Shown: positions 1 through 6,623 of the stretch, one piece after another
Position numbering within the stretch: position 1 is the first letter of the stretch
Layout of the letters: each line of letters starts with the position of its first letter
IMG/VR virus record: IMGVR_UViG_3300034071_001414
Coordinates: 1 to 64,000 of that record
Direction: 5' to 3' (one strand)
Origin: a virus
DNA: 64,000 bases
The notes under the pieces: generated by a model
What the model saw: only the letters and a program-made list of their open reading frames with translations
Database searches by the model: none
What the model was told of the DNA's origin: nothing
Program-made: the position numbers and the translations under genes

Positions 1-167
1 ATGAGTTTCTCAAAGGTTCTAAAGCAAATCTACTTGCGGTAGGTAAAGAACGCATCTTGGAAGCAAGACGACTTGCGTTTAATCATATTGACGAACTACC
101 ACCTCATACATTAGAATGGGGACTTGCGTATATCTTTAGTTTTGCTGAATGGATACCTTATGATTGA
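1..167 (+). CDS. 3' end of an unknown small phage protein
   Basis: An open frame runs from the window edge to a TGA at 165-167, with 54 codons visible and no start, so the 5' end lies outside. The visible part is a mixed acidic and aromatic tail ending AEWIPYD. Its stop overlaps the next start, the tight packing seen throughout this array. I recognise no family. Confidence 0.6.
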   Translation, partial: EFLKGSKANLLAVGKERILEARRLAFNHIDELPPHTLEWGLAYIFSFAEWIPYD

Positions 168-294
168 ACCAACCGACGAACAACTTGATGAACTTTGGGA
201 TGAGATTGGAGGTTATTACAATCTTTATCCCGAAGTTAGAAATACTATTCGTGAAGCACTCAATCGTTGGGGAAATGTGGAGATTGAAGAATGA
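160..294 (+). CDS. small acidic hypothetical protein (44 aa)
   Basis: The ATG lies inside the last codons of the preceding gene and the TGA overlaps the next ATG (ATGA). The product is rich in Glu and Asp with a central LYPEVRNTIREAL helix-like stretch. It is supported mainly by the unbroken chain of overlapping starts and stops. Function unknown. Confidence 0.55.
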   Translation: MIEPTDEQLDELWDEIGGYYNLYPEVRNTIREALNRWGNVEIEE

Positions 295-431
295 TTGACT
301 ATACCCTAATGGAACTGGAACTTATCTGTGAGGAAGTCGCAAAACTTCCAACAACCACAGATACTTCCTATGTGCCCCCCGATGTGTTAGAATTGGTGGA
401 ACAACGGATTTGGGATTATTGCTACAAATGA
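291..431 (+). CDS. small hypothetical protein (46 aa)
   Basis: It starts in an ATGA overlap with the upstream stop and ends in another ATGA overlap. The protein has two predicted amphipathic helices (MELELICEEVAKL and LELVEQRIWDY) joined by a Thr/Pro linker. No family recognised; the coupled position suggests translation from the same early operon mRNA. Confidence 0.55.
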   Translation: MIDYTLMELELICEEVAKLPTTTDTSYVPPDVLELVEQRIWDYCYK

Positions 432-637
432 CTGAACTCCTTAAAACTCCAGTAAAATATGTGGTAGATATTCAAAATAAAAAGATTTCTCTTCATCAAG
501 AAGAGGACTTTGAAGTATTATCTTTCAATACCGTTGATGAGTTTATGTATGCTCTAACAGATATTCGCAAAACAAACAACATTATCTGGTATGTAATTCC
601 ACCAGGATTGATTGACCCCCCTATTAAGGTGAACTGA
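428..637 (+). CDS. hypothetical protein (69 aa)
   Basis: I chose the ATG at 428, which overlaps the previous TGA, instead of a TTG 18 bases upstream, because ATGA coupling is the local rule. The product is soluble and mixed alpha/beta by eye, ending in a proline-rich tail (PPGLIDPPIKVN). Function not recognised. Confidence 0.6.
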   Translation: MTELLKTPVKYVVDIQNKKISLHQEEDFEVLSFNTVDEFMYALTDIRKTNNIIWYVIPPGLIDPPIKVN

Positions 638-638
638 A

Positions 639-788
639 ATGACTAAACACGAGATTGTTGAAACAATTGGATTTTATATTTTTGTGGGATTGATGGGTTG
701 GGCACTTGTGTCTTTATTTCCTCTTACTTGGGGGCAGGCACTCATAATCTCTTGGATGTTTAACAAACTTATTGATGTATTAGAATGA
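639..788 (+). CDS. small membrane protein (49 aa)
   Basis: It starts one base after the previous stop and ends in an ATGA overlap with the next gene. Residues 9-29 and roughly 31-45 are hydrophobic and aromatic with few charges, suggesting one or two membrane spans. The short charged N-terminus (MTKHE) carries no cleavable signal. Function unknown. Confidence 0.5.
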   Translation: MTKHEIVETIGFYIFVGLMGWALVSLFPLTWGQALIISWMFNKLIDVLE

Positions 789-970
789 CTTCTATTCTCC
801 AACAATACACTCTTGAAGATTTTGTAAAATGTCGTAATCAAAAAGAGTGGGTTTGTGATAATTGTATGAAATGTGGTGATAGAGATTGTTGCTCTGGAAA
901 TCACATTATGTTTAGAGTTCCTAAAACTGATGATTGTCCTTGTTCTATTTGTATGAGTGGATTGAAATGA
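785..970 (+). CDS. cysteine-rich protein, possible zinc binder (61 aa)
   Basis: The ATG overlaps the upstream TGA. The product has nine cysteines and one central histidine, including CDNCMKCGDRDCC (residues 24-36) and CPCSIC near the C-terminus. This spacing is typical of small zinc-finger or treble-clef modules, but I cannot assign a named family. It may bind nucleic acid or protein in the host cytoplasm; that is inference from the cysteines. Confidence 0.65.
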   Translation: MTSILQQYTLEDFVKCRNQKEWVCDNCMKCGDRDCCSGNHIMFRVPKTDDCPCSICMSGLK

Positions 971-990
971 AACCCTTTTTGGGATAAAAA

Positions 991-1137
991 ATGACTTACG
1001 AAGTTCAAACTTGGGATGACGCAGATAAAACTGTGTATTATGAAACCGTAAAGGATGCTATTGATTATGAGAGTGCTCGTGATATAATTGTAGAGAAGTA
1101 TCCAAATCGTAAAGTAATTGCTGTGATTAGAAAATGA
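991..1137 (+). CDS. small hypothetical protein (48 aa)
   Basis: The ATG follows a 20-base gap after the previous stop, and the TGA overlaps the next ATG. The product reads as a small beta-alpha-beta fold: MTYEVQTWDD, a helix with DAIDYESARDIIVEKYP, then KVIAVIRK. No family recognised. Confidence 0.6.
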   Translation: MTYEVQTWDDADKTVYYETVKDAIDYESARDIIVEKYPNRKVIAVIRK

Positions 1138-1670
1138 CTGAAAAAATAGGATATAAACTCAATCCAAAGAAACTCAAAGGAGCCCCTCAAGGTATTCTTC
1201 CTTATGTTGTTGGTGCTTTTTATTACACCGAAGATTTTGAGTATTTTGATGTAATCAAACCATACTTGGATATTCCAGAGAAACCCAAAACTCTGGATGA
1301 AATCACACAAGAATTTGATGAGAAGATTGATAAACTGATTGAGACAACAAAAGAAAAGTTTGAGTGCTCCAAATATTTTGCTGGAAAAAGGTACAATCAA
1401 AAGTTTGATAAGATTATTGAGAACTTTGAGTATGCTCGTAAAAATGAATGTTTTCCACAAAAACTTACTCTTGATTACTCCAAGTTTTGTGCGACTGGTA
1501 GTTCTGTGGAAACCTCTTTTGTAATCAAACAAGGAAATAACCACGAAGGTTATTATACGATTGGAAATGGTTATTTAAGGTTCTATATGCCGACTAAACC
1601 AAATGCTATTACTCGTTGGTTTATGAATAAATGTCTTTCTATTAGATGGGTGGATGAGAAAAATGACTAA
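1134..1670 (+). CDS. hypothetical protein (178 aa)
   Basis: This is one of the larger genes of the first array. It starts in an ATGA overlap. The sequence is Lys, Tyr and Phe rich with a helical, Glu/Lys-dense middle (about residues 60-105) and a C-terminal region with paired tryptophans and ITRWFMNKCLSIRW. No catalytic motif or membrane span is apparent and I do not recognise the family. Confidence 0.7.
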   Translation: MTEKIGYKLNPKKLKGAPQGILPYVVGAFYYTEDFEYFDVIKPYLDIPEKPKTLDEITQEFDEKIDKLIETTKEKFECSKYFAGKRYNQKFDKIIENFEYARKNECFPQKLTLDYSKFCATGSSVETSFVIKQGNNHEGYYTIGNGYLRFYMPTKPNAITRWFMNKCLSIRWVDEKND

Positions 1671-1866
1671 ACTATCAGCAGCAGACCTTATGGTAATTCA
1701 TAACACTCTTTATAAAAGTTTGAGTGTCGTTGGAAATAGTATTTGGACACAAGAAACCAGAGAAAGAGTTATGGATAAGGTGTCTATTATTATGGAACAA
1801 ATGAACGCAGAAGTTGTCTGTGGTGATGTAGAACCTATTGTAGTGAGTGGAGATTTGGGAGGATGA
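1663..1866 (+). CDS. hypothetical helical protein (67 aa)
   Basis: Two in-frame ATGs are possible, at 1654 and 1663. I prefer 1663 (MTKLSAADL) because it gives the short overlap typical here. The product looks mostly helical (HNTLYKSLSVV, RVMDKVSIIMEQM) with a hydrophobic, glycine-ended tail. Function unknown. Confidence 0.6.
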   Translation: MTKLSAADLMVIHNTLYKSLSVVGNSIWTQETRERVMDKVSIIMEQMNAEVVCGDVEPIVVSGDLGG

Positions 1867-1970
1867 CCCACCCATCTTATTGTTGTCCTAAATGTGGAGA
1901 TATGATAGGATGGACTGGAAGGTTCTTTCAGTTTCTTCGTATTCCATTACATCGGTGTAAGGACACTTGA
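1863..1970 (+). CDS. tiny zinc-ribbon-like protein (35 aa)
   Basis: It begins in an ATGA overlap with the preceding stop. The N-terminus carries SYCCPKCGDM and a later Cys in LHRCKDT, resembling half of a zinc ribbon, followed by an aromatic basic stretch. It is short, so confidence is moderate. It is the last gene before an intergenic promoter module. Confidence 0.45.
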   Translation: MTHPSYCCPKCGDMIGWTGRFFQFLRIPLHRCKDT

Positions 1971-2034
1971 CGAACTGGCACAGGGGACGCTCTGGGTGCC
2001 TCTGTGGGTGGTATGATACTCTCATACACAAAGG
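1961..2034 (+). promoter_or_regulatory. intergenic promoter module A with hairpin
   Basis: A hairpin (CACAGGGG at 1979-1986 against CCTCTGTG, one G-U pair) precedes a -10-like TATGAT at 2012-2017 and the transcribed-side sequence ACTCTCATACACAAAG. The block GGACACTT..GAACTGG at its start and the ACTCTCATACACA tail both recur around 4681-4756, and the tail recurs at 2334, so this is a repeated regulatory module. The -35 is weak here. Confidence 0.55.
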
Positions 2035-2042
2035 AACTCCAA

Positions 2043-2327
2043 ATGTTTGATGCCTTTACTGATTATCCCATTCCATCTTATGGTGATGTTGCGGGAGAAA
2101 AAGCACCTATTCGTAGAGCAAAAATCCTGACTTATGATGGAAATAAGTATTGTGATGTGCTTGTCTATCAAGTAGATGAAGATGGAGATTTGAGGGGAAC
2201 TGTTGTTAATTTTAAGCAGTTTTATCTTTATAAAAATGAAGCACGACTTGATGATGGCATTCCATTCACCTATGCAGAACTGGAAACTCTTCCTTTGACT
2301 GAAATAAGTTCTCCTCATTCCATTTGA
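2043..2327 (+). CDS. hypothetical protein (94 aa)
   Basis: I place the start at 2043 because the promoter-like module ends just upstream and AAGGAAC is a plausible ribosome-binding site; a GTG at 2004 would lie inside the promoter. The protein is acidic with a beta-rich centre (ILTYDGNKYCDVLVYQVDED) of the type seen in small SH3-like phage proteins. Function not recognised. Confidence 0.65.
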   Translation: MFDAFTDYPIPSYGDVAGEKAPIRRAKILTYDGNKYCDVLVYQVDEDGDLRGTVVNFKQFYLYKNEARLDDGIPFTYAELETLPLTEISSPHSI

Positions 2328-2351
2328 TATAATACTCTCATACACACAGAT
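2328..2351 (+). promoter_or_regulatory. extended -10 promoter, ACTCTCATACACA family
   Basis: TATAAT at 2328-2333 is preceded by TGA, giving a TGnTATAAT extended -10. It is followed by the same ACTCTCATACACA initial sequence found at 2018 and 4739. There is no good -35 at 17 bases. It sits directly after the stop of the upstream gene and before the gene at 2357. Confidence 0.6.
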
Positions 2352-2356
2352 ACCTG

Positions 2357-2599
2357 ATGACTGAACAAGAACTTATTGAACTCTGGGGTGATGGAACCCA
2401 GTTTGGAATGAATACTCTTGGTGCTGGTGTTATGACTGGTGCTATGAATAATGCCTTTCGTGAGGTTGCTGTAAAGTTTGCTCTTGTAGTTGCTGATAAA
2501 GCATATGGTATTGGTTATGATATTGGGGCAGGTGATGAGTATGATAGGGGATATGTTGATGGTGTGGAAAGTGTAAGGTCTGGTGTTCTTGGAGATTGA
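2357..2599 (+). CDS. hypothetical protein (80 aa)
   Basis: This is the first gene after the extended -10 promoter at 2328. The N-terminus is acidic (MTEQELIELWGDG), the middle is Gly/Ala/Met-rich and weakly hydrophobic, and the tail repeats aromatic-glycine patterns (YGIGYDIGAGDEYDRGY). The C-terminal DRGYVDGVE pattern resembles small phage proteins of unknown function. Confidence 0.6.
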   Translation: MTEQELIELWGDGTQFGMNTLGAGVMTGAMNNAFREVAVKFALVVADKAYGIGYDIGAGDEYDRGYVDGVESVRSGVLGD

Positions 2600-2600
2600 A

Positions 2601-2960
2601 ATGACTGAACTTGAACTTGGGCAAATGTTATGTGGAAATGCCACAGAGGAATATAGTGTTCCTCGTGAGAAGTGGATGGGTGGTCCATTCCAAATCCTGA
2701 TTGATGCGATCACAGAAAATACAGGAGAAAAAGATTATGGATACACTCCACATTTCTCCAACGACTTCTTTATCATCCGTCCTTATTATTGGGGTGATGA
2801 AGAAGATGAAATGGATAAACCTAACTTTCAAATCCCAAGTGAAAACTTCCGTTTGACTTGGTATAAGTATCCTTTTAGGAGTTCTTATGCGAGTGAGAAA
2901 CTTACTCCAAAGAGGTGGAATGACCTGATTCAAAAATGTATTAAAAGTTTGGAAGAATGA
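2601..2960 (+). CDS. hypothetical protein (119 aa)
   Basis: I chose the ATG at 2601, one base after the previous stop, over an in-frame upstream ATG at 2583 inside that gene. The protein is soluble and aromatic-rich (FFIIRPYYWGDEEDEMD, residues about 61-77), with a C-terminal helix KRWNDLIQKCIKSLEE. Its stop overlaps the next ATG. Family not recognised. Confidence 0.65.
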   Translation: MTELELGQMLCGNATEEYSVPREKWMGGPFQILIDAITENTGEKDYGYTPHFSNDFFIIRPYYWGDEEDEMDKPNFQIPSENFRLTWYKYPFRSSYASEKLTPKRWNDLIQKCIKSLEE

Positions 2961-3142
2961 CTAACAAACTAAAATTCACACAAGTATCCAGAGTCATCTG
3001 CCCCAAGACTGGTGTTCATTATCTTGATGCGATTGATGAAAATGGAATACACTGGGTTGCTCAACAAGAAATTGGTGTGGAACGGTGGATTACTTATAAG
3101 GAAACTTGGAAAAGAGACCCTCAACAACCTTTGGACTTATGA
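2957..3142 (+). CDS. small hypothetical protein (61 aa)
   Basis: It starts in an ATGA overlap. The pattern VICPKTGVHYLDAIDENGIHWV suggests a compact beta-hairpin fold. Its end overlaps the start of the following gene. Function unknown. Confidence 0.6.
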   Translation: MTNKLKFTQVSRVICPKTGVHYLDAIDENGIHWVAQQEIGVERWITYKETWKRDPQQPLDL

Positions 3143-3381
3143 CTCATCCTACGAAAGATTGGGACTTTGATGATACAATTGAAGAAGCATTTCAGGAATG
3201 GTTTAATGACCTTAATGGTGGTTTTGCATTTTGTAGTGAATATTTTTTCGGTGATTGTGAAGTTGAGGATGTGAATACTCGTAAGGATTTGATGTATAAG
3301 TGGTTGCACTCTGCGTTTGTTGTGGGGTATAATATGGGAAGAATGGAAGGACTTGAAGTAGGACTGACGAACAATGACTGA
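3139..3381 (+). CDS. acidic hypothetical protein (80 aa)
   Basis: The ATG at 3139 overlaps the previous TGA; an upstream in-frame ATG at 3106 would overlap too far. The protein is strongly acidic in its first half and has a Gly/Met-rich C-terminal helix (VVGYNMGRMEGLEVG) resembling the end of the next protein. The similar tails suggest small related phage proteins. Confidence 0.6.
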   Translation: MTHPTKDWDFDDTIEEAFQEWFNDLNGGFAFCSEYFFGDCEVEDVNTRKDLMYKWLHSAFVVGYNMGRMEGLEVGLTNND

Positions 3382-3874
3382 AATTGAACTGGTAAAACAA
3401 GAAATCAAAATGCTCCAATCCAAACTCTCATTTTTGGAAGAACTGGAAAAGACAAAAACACCAGTAGAAGAAGCATACAAAGATTGGTGGGGACAATATC
3501 CTGAATTGGAAACTGATTCCAAGTATGATGATATGAGATGGAGGGGTTTCCAAGCAGGTTTTCAGGCAGCATACGAAGAGAAGGTAAGAGAAGATGATTA
3601 TTATAATGAAGTAAAGTGTGATGAGAAAGATAATCCAAAACCTTTGGATGATGTGGTGAATAGGTTGGTGAAAAAATATCAAGCACAAAAGCTTTTTAAT
3701 AGATTGGTAGATGAACTTGTTTTTGATTTTGATACCTGTAATGATATTGTAGATTTGGTGGAGGACTGGATTTTGGATGAACAAAATTCTGACGGTTCAC
3801 AGAATGTGAACACTGAACTTCTTGTGGAGGGATTTAATGATGCAATACGCAAAATGAAGGAGATGTTGAGGTAA
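3374..3874 (+). CDS. coiled-coil hypothetical protein (166 aa)
   Basis: The first 32 residues form a likely coiled coil (IELVKQEIKMLQSKLSFLEELEK). A region with WRGFQAGFQAAYEEK at about 55-70 and a C-terminal LLVEGFNDAIRKMKEML resemble the helix of the upstream gene. It is acidic and probably cytosolic. Its TAA stop lies inside an AATAAATA late-promoter-like sequence that begins the leader of a homing endonuclease gene. Confidence 0.7.
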   Translation: MTEIELVKQEIKMLQSKLSFLEELEKTKTPVEEAYKDWWGQYPELETDSKYDDMRWRGFQAGFQAAYEEKVREDDYYNEVKCDEKDNPKPLDDVVNRLVKKYQAQKLFNRLVDELVFDFDTCNDIVDLVEDWILDEQNSDGSQNVNTELLVEGFNDAIRKMKEMLR

Positions 3875-3921
3875 TAAATAATAGTGTCTGTTTGGACGGC
3901 AATCTCTACAGACAAAAGATT

Positions 3922-3946
3922 AGGTGCTCTTATGGGCACCTTTTCT
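3922..3946 (+). terminator. intrinsic terminator inside HEG leader 1
   Basis: AGGTGCTC pairs with GGGCACCT (one G-U) around a TTAT loop and is followed by TTTTCT. It would stop early transcription from the array before the homing endonuclease gene. Confidence 0.8.
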
Positions 3947-3948
3947 AC

Positions 3949-3956
3949 TATAAATA
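3949..3956 (+). promoter_or_regulatory. T4-type late promoter TATAAATA
   Basis: A perfect TATAAATA. In T4 this is the whole late promoter core read by the gp55/gp33-modified polymerase. Its expected start falls at the beginning of the right hairpin arm, so late mRNA would escape the hairpin. Confidence 0.75.
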
Positions 3957-3981
3957 ATAATGCCGTCCAAATAGAATAGAA

Positions 3982-4680
3982 ATGAATTATCTAAAGGTTT
4001 ATTGTAACCTCATAAGGAAAGCGGAGAATAGAACTCTTCCTGAAGGTTACACGGAAAAACACCATACCTTTCCAGTAAGTATATTTGGAAAAAATAAAAG
4101 AATTGTAGTTCTTTCTGGTAGAGAACACTATATTGCTCACGCATTATTAGAAAAGATTTGTATAAAAAGGTATGGATTACATCATTATAAAACACACAAA
4201 ATGATAAAAGCATTTTGGTGTATGAATAATCAAATGAAAGAAAGTAGATATGTTAATTCTCATTTATATGAAAGTTCTAAAAAAATATATACTGAAACTA
4301 TAAAAGGTGAAAATCATCATTTTTATGGTAAAAAACATTCATTAGAAACTAAAAGAAAGATTAGTAGACGAGGAGAAAAAAGTCCAAATTATGGTAGAAA
4401 GGCATCAATAGAAACAAGGCAAAAATTAAGTGAAATGCGTAAAGGAAGACCTGGAACATTTGGATTTAGAGGAAAACAACATACAGAAGAACATAAACAA
4501 AAAATGAGAGAACAAAGAGAAGTTAAATCTTTTTGTGTGATTAGTCCTACTGGGGAAATTATTTTTGATAAAAATATGAAGGAATTTTGTAGAAAAAATA
4601 ATTTAGATAGAGGGCATTTTTCTTGTGTTTTAAGTGGAAAAAGAAAATCGCATAAAGGATTTCGTCTTTATCCTGGTTAA
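3982..4680 (+). CDS. HNH-type homing endonuclease with NUMOD3 repeats (232 aa)
   Basis: The N-terminal third carries EKHHTFPVSIFG (about residues 25-36) and REHYIAHALLEKI, the spaced His/Asn pattern of HNH nucleases found in phage homing genes. Residues about 109-175 contain repeated NUMOD3 DNA-binding motifs (GENHHFYGKKHSLETKRKIS and variants). The tail (FDKNMKEFCRKNNLDRGHFS..GK) is an IENR1-like helix-turn-helix. Such enzymes nick or cut a specific site and copy their own gene into it. It is A+T richer than its neighbours, fitting recent transfer, and is probably expressed late from TATAAATA at 3949. Confidence 0.8.
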   Translation: MNYLKVYCNLIRKAENRTLPEGYTEKHHTFPVSIFGKNKRIVVLSGREHYIAHALLEKICIKRYGLHHYKTHKMIKAFWCMNNQMKESRYVNSHLYESSKKIYTETIKGENHHFYGKKHSLETKRKISRRGEKSPNYGRKASIETRQKLSEMRKGRPGTFGFRGKQHTEEHKQKMREQREVKSFCVISPTGEIIFDKNMKEFCRKNNLDRGHFSCVLSGKRKSHKGFRLYPG

Positions 4681-4703
4681 GGACACTTAAAGAACTGGTA
4701 CAG

Positions 4704-4728
4704 AGGCACTTGAAACAGAGTGCCTTTT
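4704..4728 (+). terminator. intrinsic terminator after HEG 1
   Basis: AGGCACT pairs with AGTGCCT around a TGAAACAG loop and is followed by TTTT. The loop also carries the -35 of the next promoter. Confidence 0.75.
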
Positions 4729-4738
4729 GTTGTATAAT
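4710..4738 (+). promoter_or_regulatory. sigma70-like promoter overlapping the terminator
   Basis: TTGAAA (4710-4715), exactly 17 bases, then TATAAT (4733-4738). The -35 box begins at the last base of the left terminator arm and lies mainly in the loop. Downstream is the ACTCTCATACACAAAG sequence shared with 2018 and 2334, then the gene at 4765. Confidence 0.75.
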
Positions 4739-4764
4739 ACTCTCATACACAAAGACACCTCTTG

Positions 4765-4917
4765 ATGACTGAAGACCAAATCAAAATGCTTCGTTTCTTA
4801 ATTCAACAAGAAATTGAAATTGCTCAAATTGATGGTATGGAACACGGTGTTTGGGGTTGGGCAGAAAAACAAGCAGATGAAAATTGGAAGAAGTTTCGGG
4901 AGAGTTTTAATGACTGA
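4765..4917 (+). CDS. small hypothetical protein (50 aa)
   Basis: First gene after the 4710 promoter. It looks helical (MTEDQIKMLRFLIQQEIEIA), with an aromatic middle (HGVWGWAEKQADENW). Its end overlaps the next ATG by eight bases. Unknown function. Confidence 0.6.
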   Translation: MTEDQIKMLRFLIQQEIEIAQIDGMEHGVWGWAEKQADENWKKFRESFND

Positions 4918-5155
4918 AGAAGATAAGTATGCTCTCAAAGAGTTTCTCCGTGCTGTTGGTGTTACTGCTGGTGTCTTTGTTGTCTTTGGTATAATCTTTC
5001 TTGTGATTATTAATCTTTCCACAGGTGGTGATAAACCACTGAATTCTTCATCATTTGAAGTGGTTGATAAGTACAAAGAATGCGATGTAGTAAGATATGC
5101 ACCGCACCAAGTTGCCGAGTACAAGTATTTCCTGTATTGTGAGAAGAACAAATGA
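4910..5155 (+). CDS. single-pass membrane protein (81 aa)
   Basis: The ATG at 4910 gives a short overlap with the upstream stop. Residues about 15-37 (VGVTAGVFVVFGIIFLVIINL) form one clear transmembrane helix after a charged N-terminus, leaving a 40-residue soluble C-terminal part with two cysteines. It is probably inserted in the host membrane; role unknown. Confidence 0.65.
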   Translation: MTEEDKYALKEFLRAVGVTAGVFVVFGIIFLVIINLSTGGDKPLNSSSFEVVDKYKECDVVRYAPHQVAEYKYFLYCEKNK

Positions 5156-5565
5156 ACGATGATATGCCTTGGGTTAATCTCACACAAGAGGAAGTAGAAG
5201 AACTCCGCAAACAAAAATACGAACTGACTGAATACGCCAAAGAGAAACTGAGGAAACTTATGAACAAACCTATTGAAGCAAAAGTATCTGAAGAAGATTA
5301 CCAGAAAGTTCTGGATCTCATGAACAATCAAGAACCTTATCCAGATGCAATGTTTGAGGAAGCAGAGCGTCGTGAAAAGAGTAATCGTGTTCTTCAACGA
5401 TATAATGACTTTCACAATCTTGAAACTTCTGGACTTCCTCACGGCACACCAATCACACCAGAGCATCAACAGATTATTGCAATGGAAAGTATGATTGATG
5501 CTATTCGTTGTGAATATCTCAATCGGGAGTATAATCATATTGCGATTGAGATATTGAGGATTTGA
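5152..5565 (+). CDS. acidic helical hypothetical protein (137 aa), possibly frameshift-shortened
   Basis: It overlaps the upstream stop at ATGA. The product is Glu/Lys rich and helical throughout (for example QEEVEELRKQKYELTEYAKEKL, split over two turns) with no catalytic motif. The frame ends at AIEILRI and stop, but coding-like sequence continues in another frame to 5630 (separate entry), suggesting a one-base change removed about 25 C-terminal residues. Confidence 0.65.
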   Translation: MNDDMPWVNLTQEEVEELRKQKYELTEYAKEKLRKLMNKPIEAKVSEEDYQKVLDLMNNQEPYPDAMFEEAERREKSNRVLQRYNDFHNLETSGLPHGTPITPEHQQIIAMESMIDAIRCEYLNREYNHIAIEILRI

Positions 5566-5630
5566 TTGAACGACTTCGTGAGCAAGCAGATGAGTATCTT
5601 GAAAGAGTGAGGAAGAATAATGAGCGATAA
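5550..5630 (+). pseudogene. out-of-frame coding remnant after the 5152 gene
   Basis: The frame at 5550-5630 reads DIEDLIERLREQADEYLERV and a few more charged residues to TAA. It is a coiled-coil-like stretch with no start codon. It would join the upstream protein in frame if one base were restored near 5550, and its stop would overlap the next ATG as is usual here. Confidence 0.4.
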
Positions 5631-5922
5631 ACCATTCTATCGTTTCTTTGCGATTGATTATTGTGCAACTGGTGAAGGTCGTTCATTCTGGTTGAAGATC
5701 TGTCGCAACTATCAAAGAGTTGATGATAGAGACCGTGAATATGAAAAGTTCGTAAAGTTTGTTGATTGTGATCATTATATGCACGGATTTGATGAACTGA
5801 CGGAGAGAGAGTTTCTGGACAAATATACAAGGTTCATTCCCTATTTTGTCGCAGAAATGATGCAAAGGAAAGACCAACCAGCATTCACTTGGGAAACTCA
5901 TTTACACTTCAATTACTCATGA
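5620..5922 (+). CDS. hypothetical protein (100 aa)
   Basis: It starts at ATGAGCGATAAA. The product is soluble, with DYCATGEGRSFWLKICRNYQ in the N-terminal half and an acidic, aromatic centre (CDHYMHGFDELTEREFLDKY). No known family is apparent. Its stop overlaps the next gene. Confidence 0.65.
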   Translation: MSDKPFYRFFAIDYCATGEGRSFWLKICRNYQRVDDRDREYEKFVKFVDCDHYMHGFDELTEREFLDKYTRFIPYFVAEMMQRKDQPAFTWETHLHFNYS

Positions 5923-6068
5923 ACCTCACATACAGACAACTGATTTTCTTGACAACGGCACTCACAGTGTTTTATGATGAGGTCGCAAAGACTTCTACTC
6001 CTGAAATGAAACAGGAACTCATGGAACTTGGTGAGATTATTCAATCTGCTGCGATGAAAGCAAAATGA
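5919..6068 (+). CDS. small helical protein (49 aa)
   Basis: The ATG overlaps the previous TGA. The N-terminal half is moderately hydrophobic (RQLIFLTTALTVFYDEV) and the rest is an amphipathic Met/Glu/Lys helix. It could be membrane associated. Its TGA overlaps the next ATG. Confidence 0.55.
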   Translation: MNLTYRQLIFLTTALTVFYDEVAKTSTPEMKQELMELGEIIQSAAMKAK

Positions 6069-6265
6069 AACTCTGTAAAGATTGTAAGTATTATCGTAAG
6101 GATTGGGGATCTCATATTTTCCATAGAACTGATTATTGGGATGTTTGTGTTCGTCCCGACCAGGAAAATCCTGTGAGTGGAGGAACAAAAGCACATCGTT
6201 GTGGATATGAAAGAATGTATGATATGTGTTGTGGTCCTGATGGTAAGTTCTGGGAGGCAAAATGA
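6065..6265 (+). CDS. cysteine-rich hypothetical protein (66 aa)
   Basis: It opens with MKLCKDCKYYRKDW, a CxxC followed by an aromatic/basic stretch, and has further cysteines in WDVCVRP, HRCGYE and MCCGP. This resembles small zinc-binding phage proteins that start with CKDCKYY. Exact function unknown. Confidence 0.65.
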   Translation: MKLCKDCKYYRKDWGSHIFHRTDYWDVCVRPDQENPVSGGTKAHRCGYERMYDMCCGPDGKFWEAK

Positions 6266-6432
6266 AAGCATTTAAAATATGTTTTGAGTTGTGGAAACAA
6301 CTGATGACTTATGATGGTCGTGACCCTGAATGGGACTTTGAAGATTATCAAGGTATTTTTTGGGATTATCTAAACTACTCTTACATTAGAACAGAGTGGA
6401 GTATCAAGAGTGAATGGAAGTGGAAAAAATGA
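6262..6432 (+). CDS. tryptophan-rich small protein (56 aa)
   Basis: Contains seven Trp and many Tyr/Phe, with the segment QGIFWDYLNYSYI followed by RTEWSIKSEWKWKK. It is the first of several neighbouring aromatic-rich proteins (6262-7733) sharing FW..L...W-type patterns. ATGA overlaps at both ends. Function unknown. Confidence 0.55.
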   Translation: MKAFKICFELWKQLMTYDGRDPEWDFEDYQGIFWDYLNYSYIRTEWSIKSEWKWKK

Positions 6433-6623
6433 CTAAACTAATAAGGTGGGAAGAAAACCCTGATGAAATTGTGCTGGAAGAAGTGAAGTTGTTTCACCTG
6501 GAGAGTATGAATGAACGAGCACTGTGGATTGGTGTTTATGGCAAGGATGGTAAGATCTACCACTTGAATATTTCTGCAGATGGTGATAGACTGAGGTACT
6601 ATTGGAGCGATGAAACAGTATGA
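6429..6623 (+). CDS. small hypothetical protein (64 aa)
   Basis: I prefer the ATG at 6429 in an ATGA overlap; an upstream in-frame ATG at 6414 lies inside the previous gene. The product appears beta-rich (ALWIGVYGKDGKIYHLNISA), like a small beta-barrel. No family recognised. Confidence 0.6.
   Translation: MTKLIRWEENPDEIVLEEVKLFHLESMNERALWIGVYGKDGKIYHLNISADGDRLRYYWSDETV

Larger units (their letters stand above)
3873..3974 (+). promoter_or_regulatory. HEG leader 1: hairpin enclosing terminator and late promoter
   Basis: A 14-bp stem pairs 3888-3901 with 3961-3974 (core TTTGGACGGC/GCCGTCCAAA, one G-U). It encloses an intrinsic terminator (3922-3946) and a TATAAATA late promoter (3949-3956). 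The right arm ends seven bases before the endonuclease ATG. A start just downstream of TATAAATA would yield mRNA lacking the left arm, while read-through mRNA would fold. AATAAATA at 3873-3880 precedes the left arm. Leaders with the same plan but other stem sequences occur at 20297 and 21653. Confidence 0.75.

Noticed and set aside
967-990. Seven-codon ORF starting at 967
   Set aside because: Ends after MKPFLG; too short, and the next gene has its own start at 991.
2022-2345. Long minus-strand frames opposite the small genes, for example at 2022-2345 and 4798-5538
   Set aside because: They are shadows of well-supported + strand genes, lack ribosome-binding sites and have no recognisable domains.
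3898-3972. Insertion-sequence ends flanking the homing genes
   Set aside because: The inverted repeats lie only on the upstream side, enclose a terminator and promoter, and no transposase or target duplication is present.
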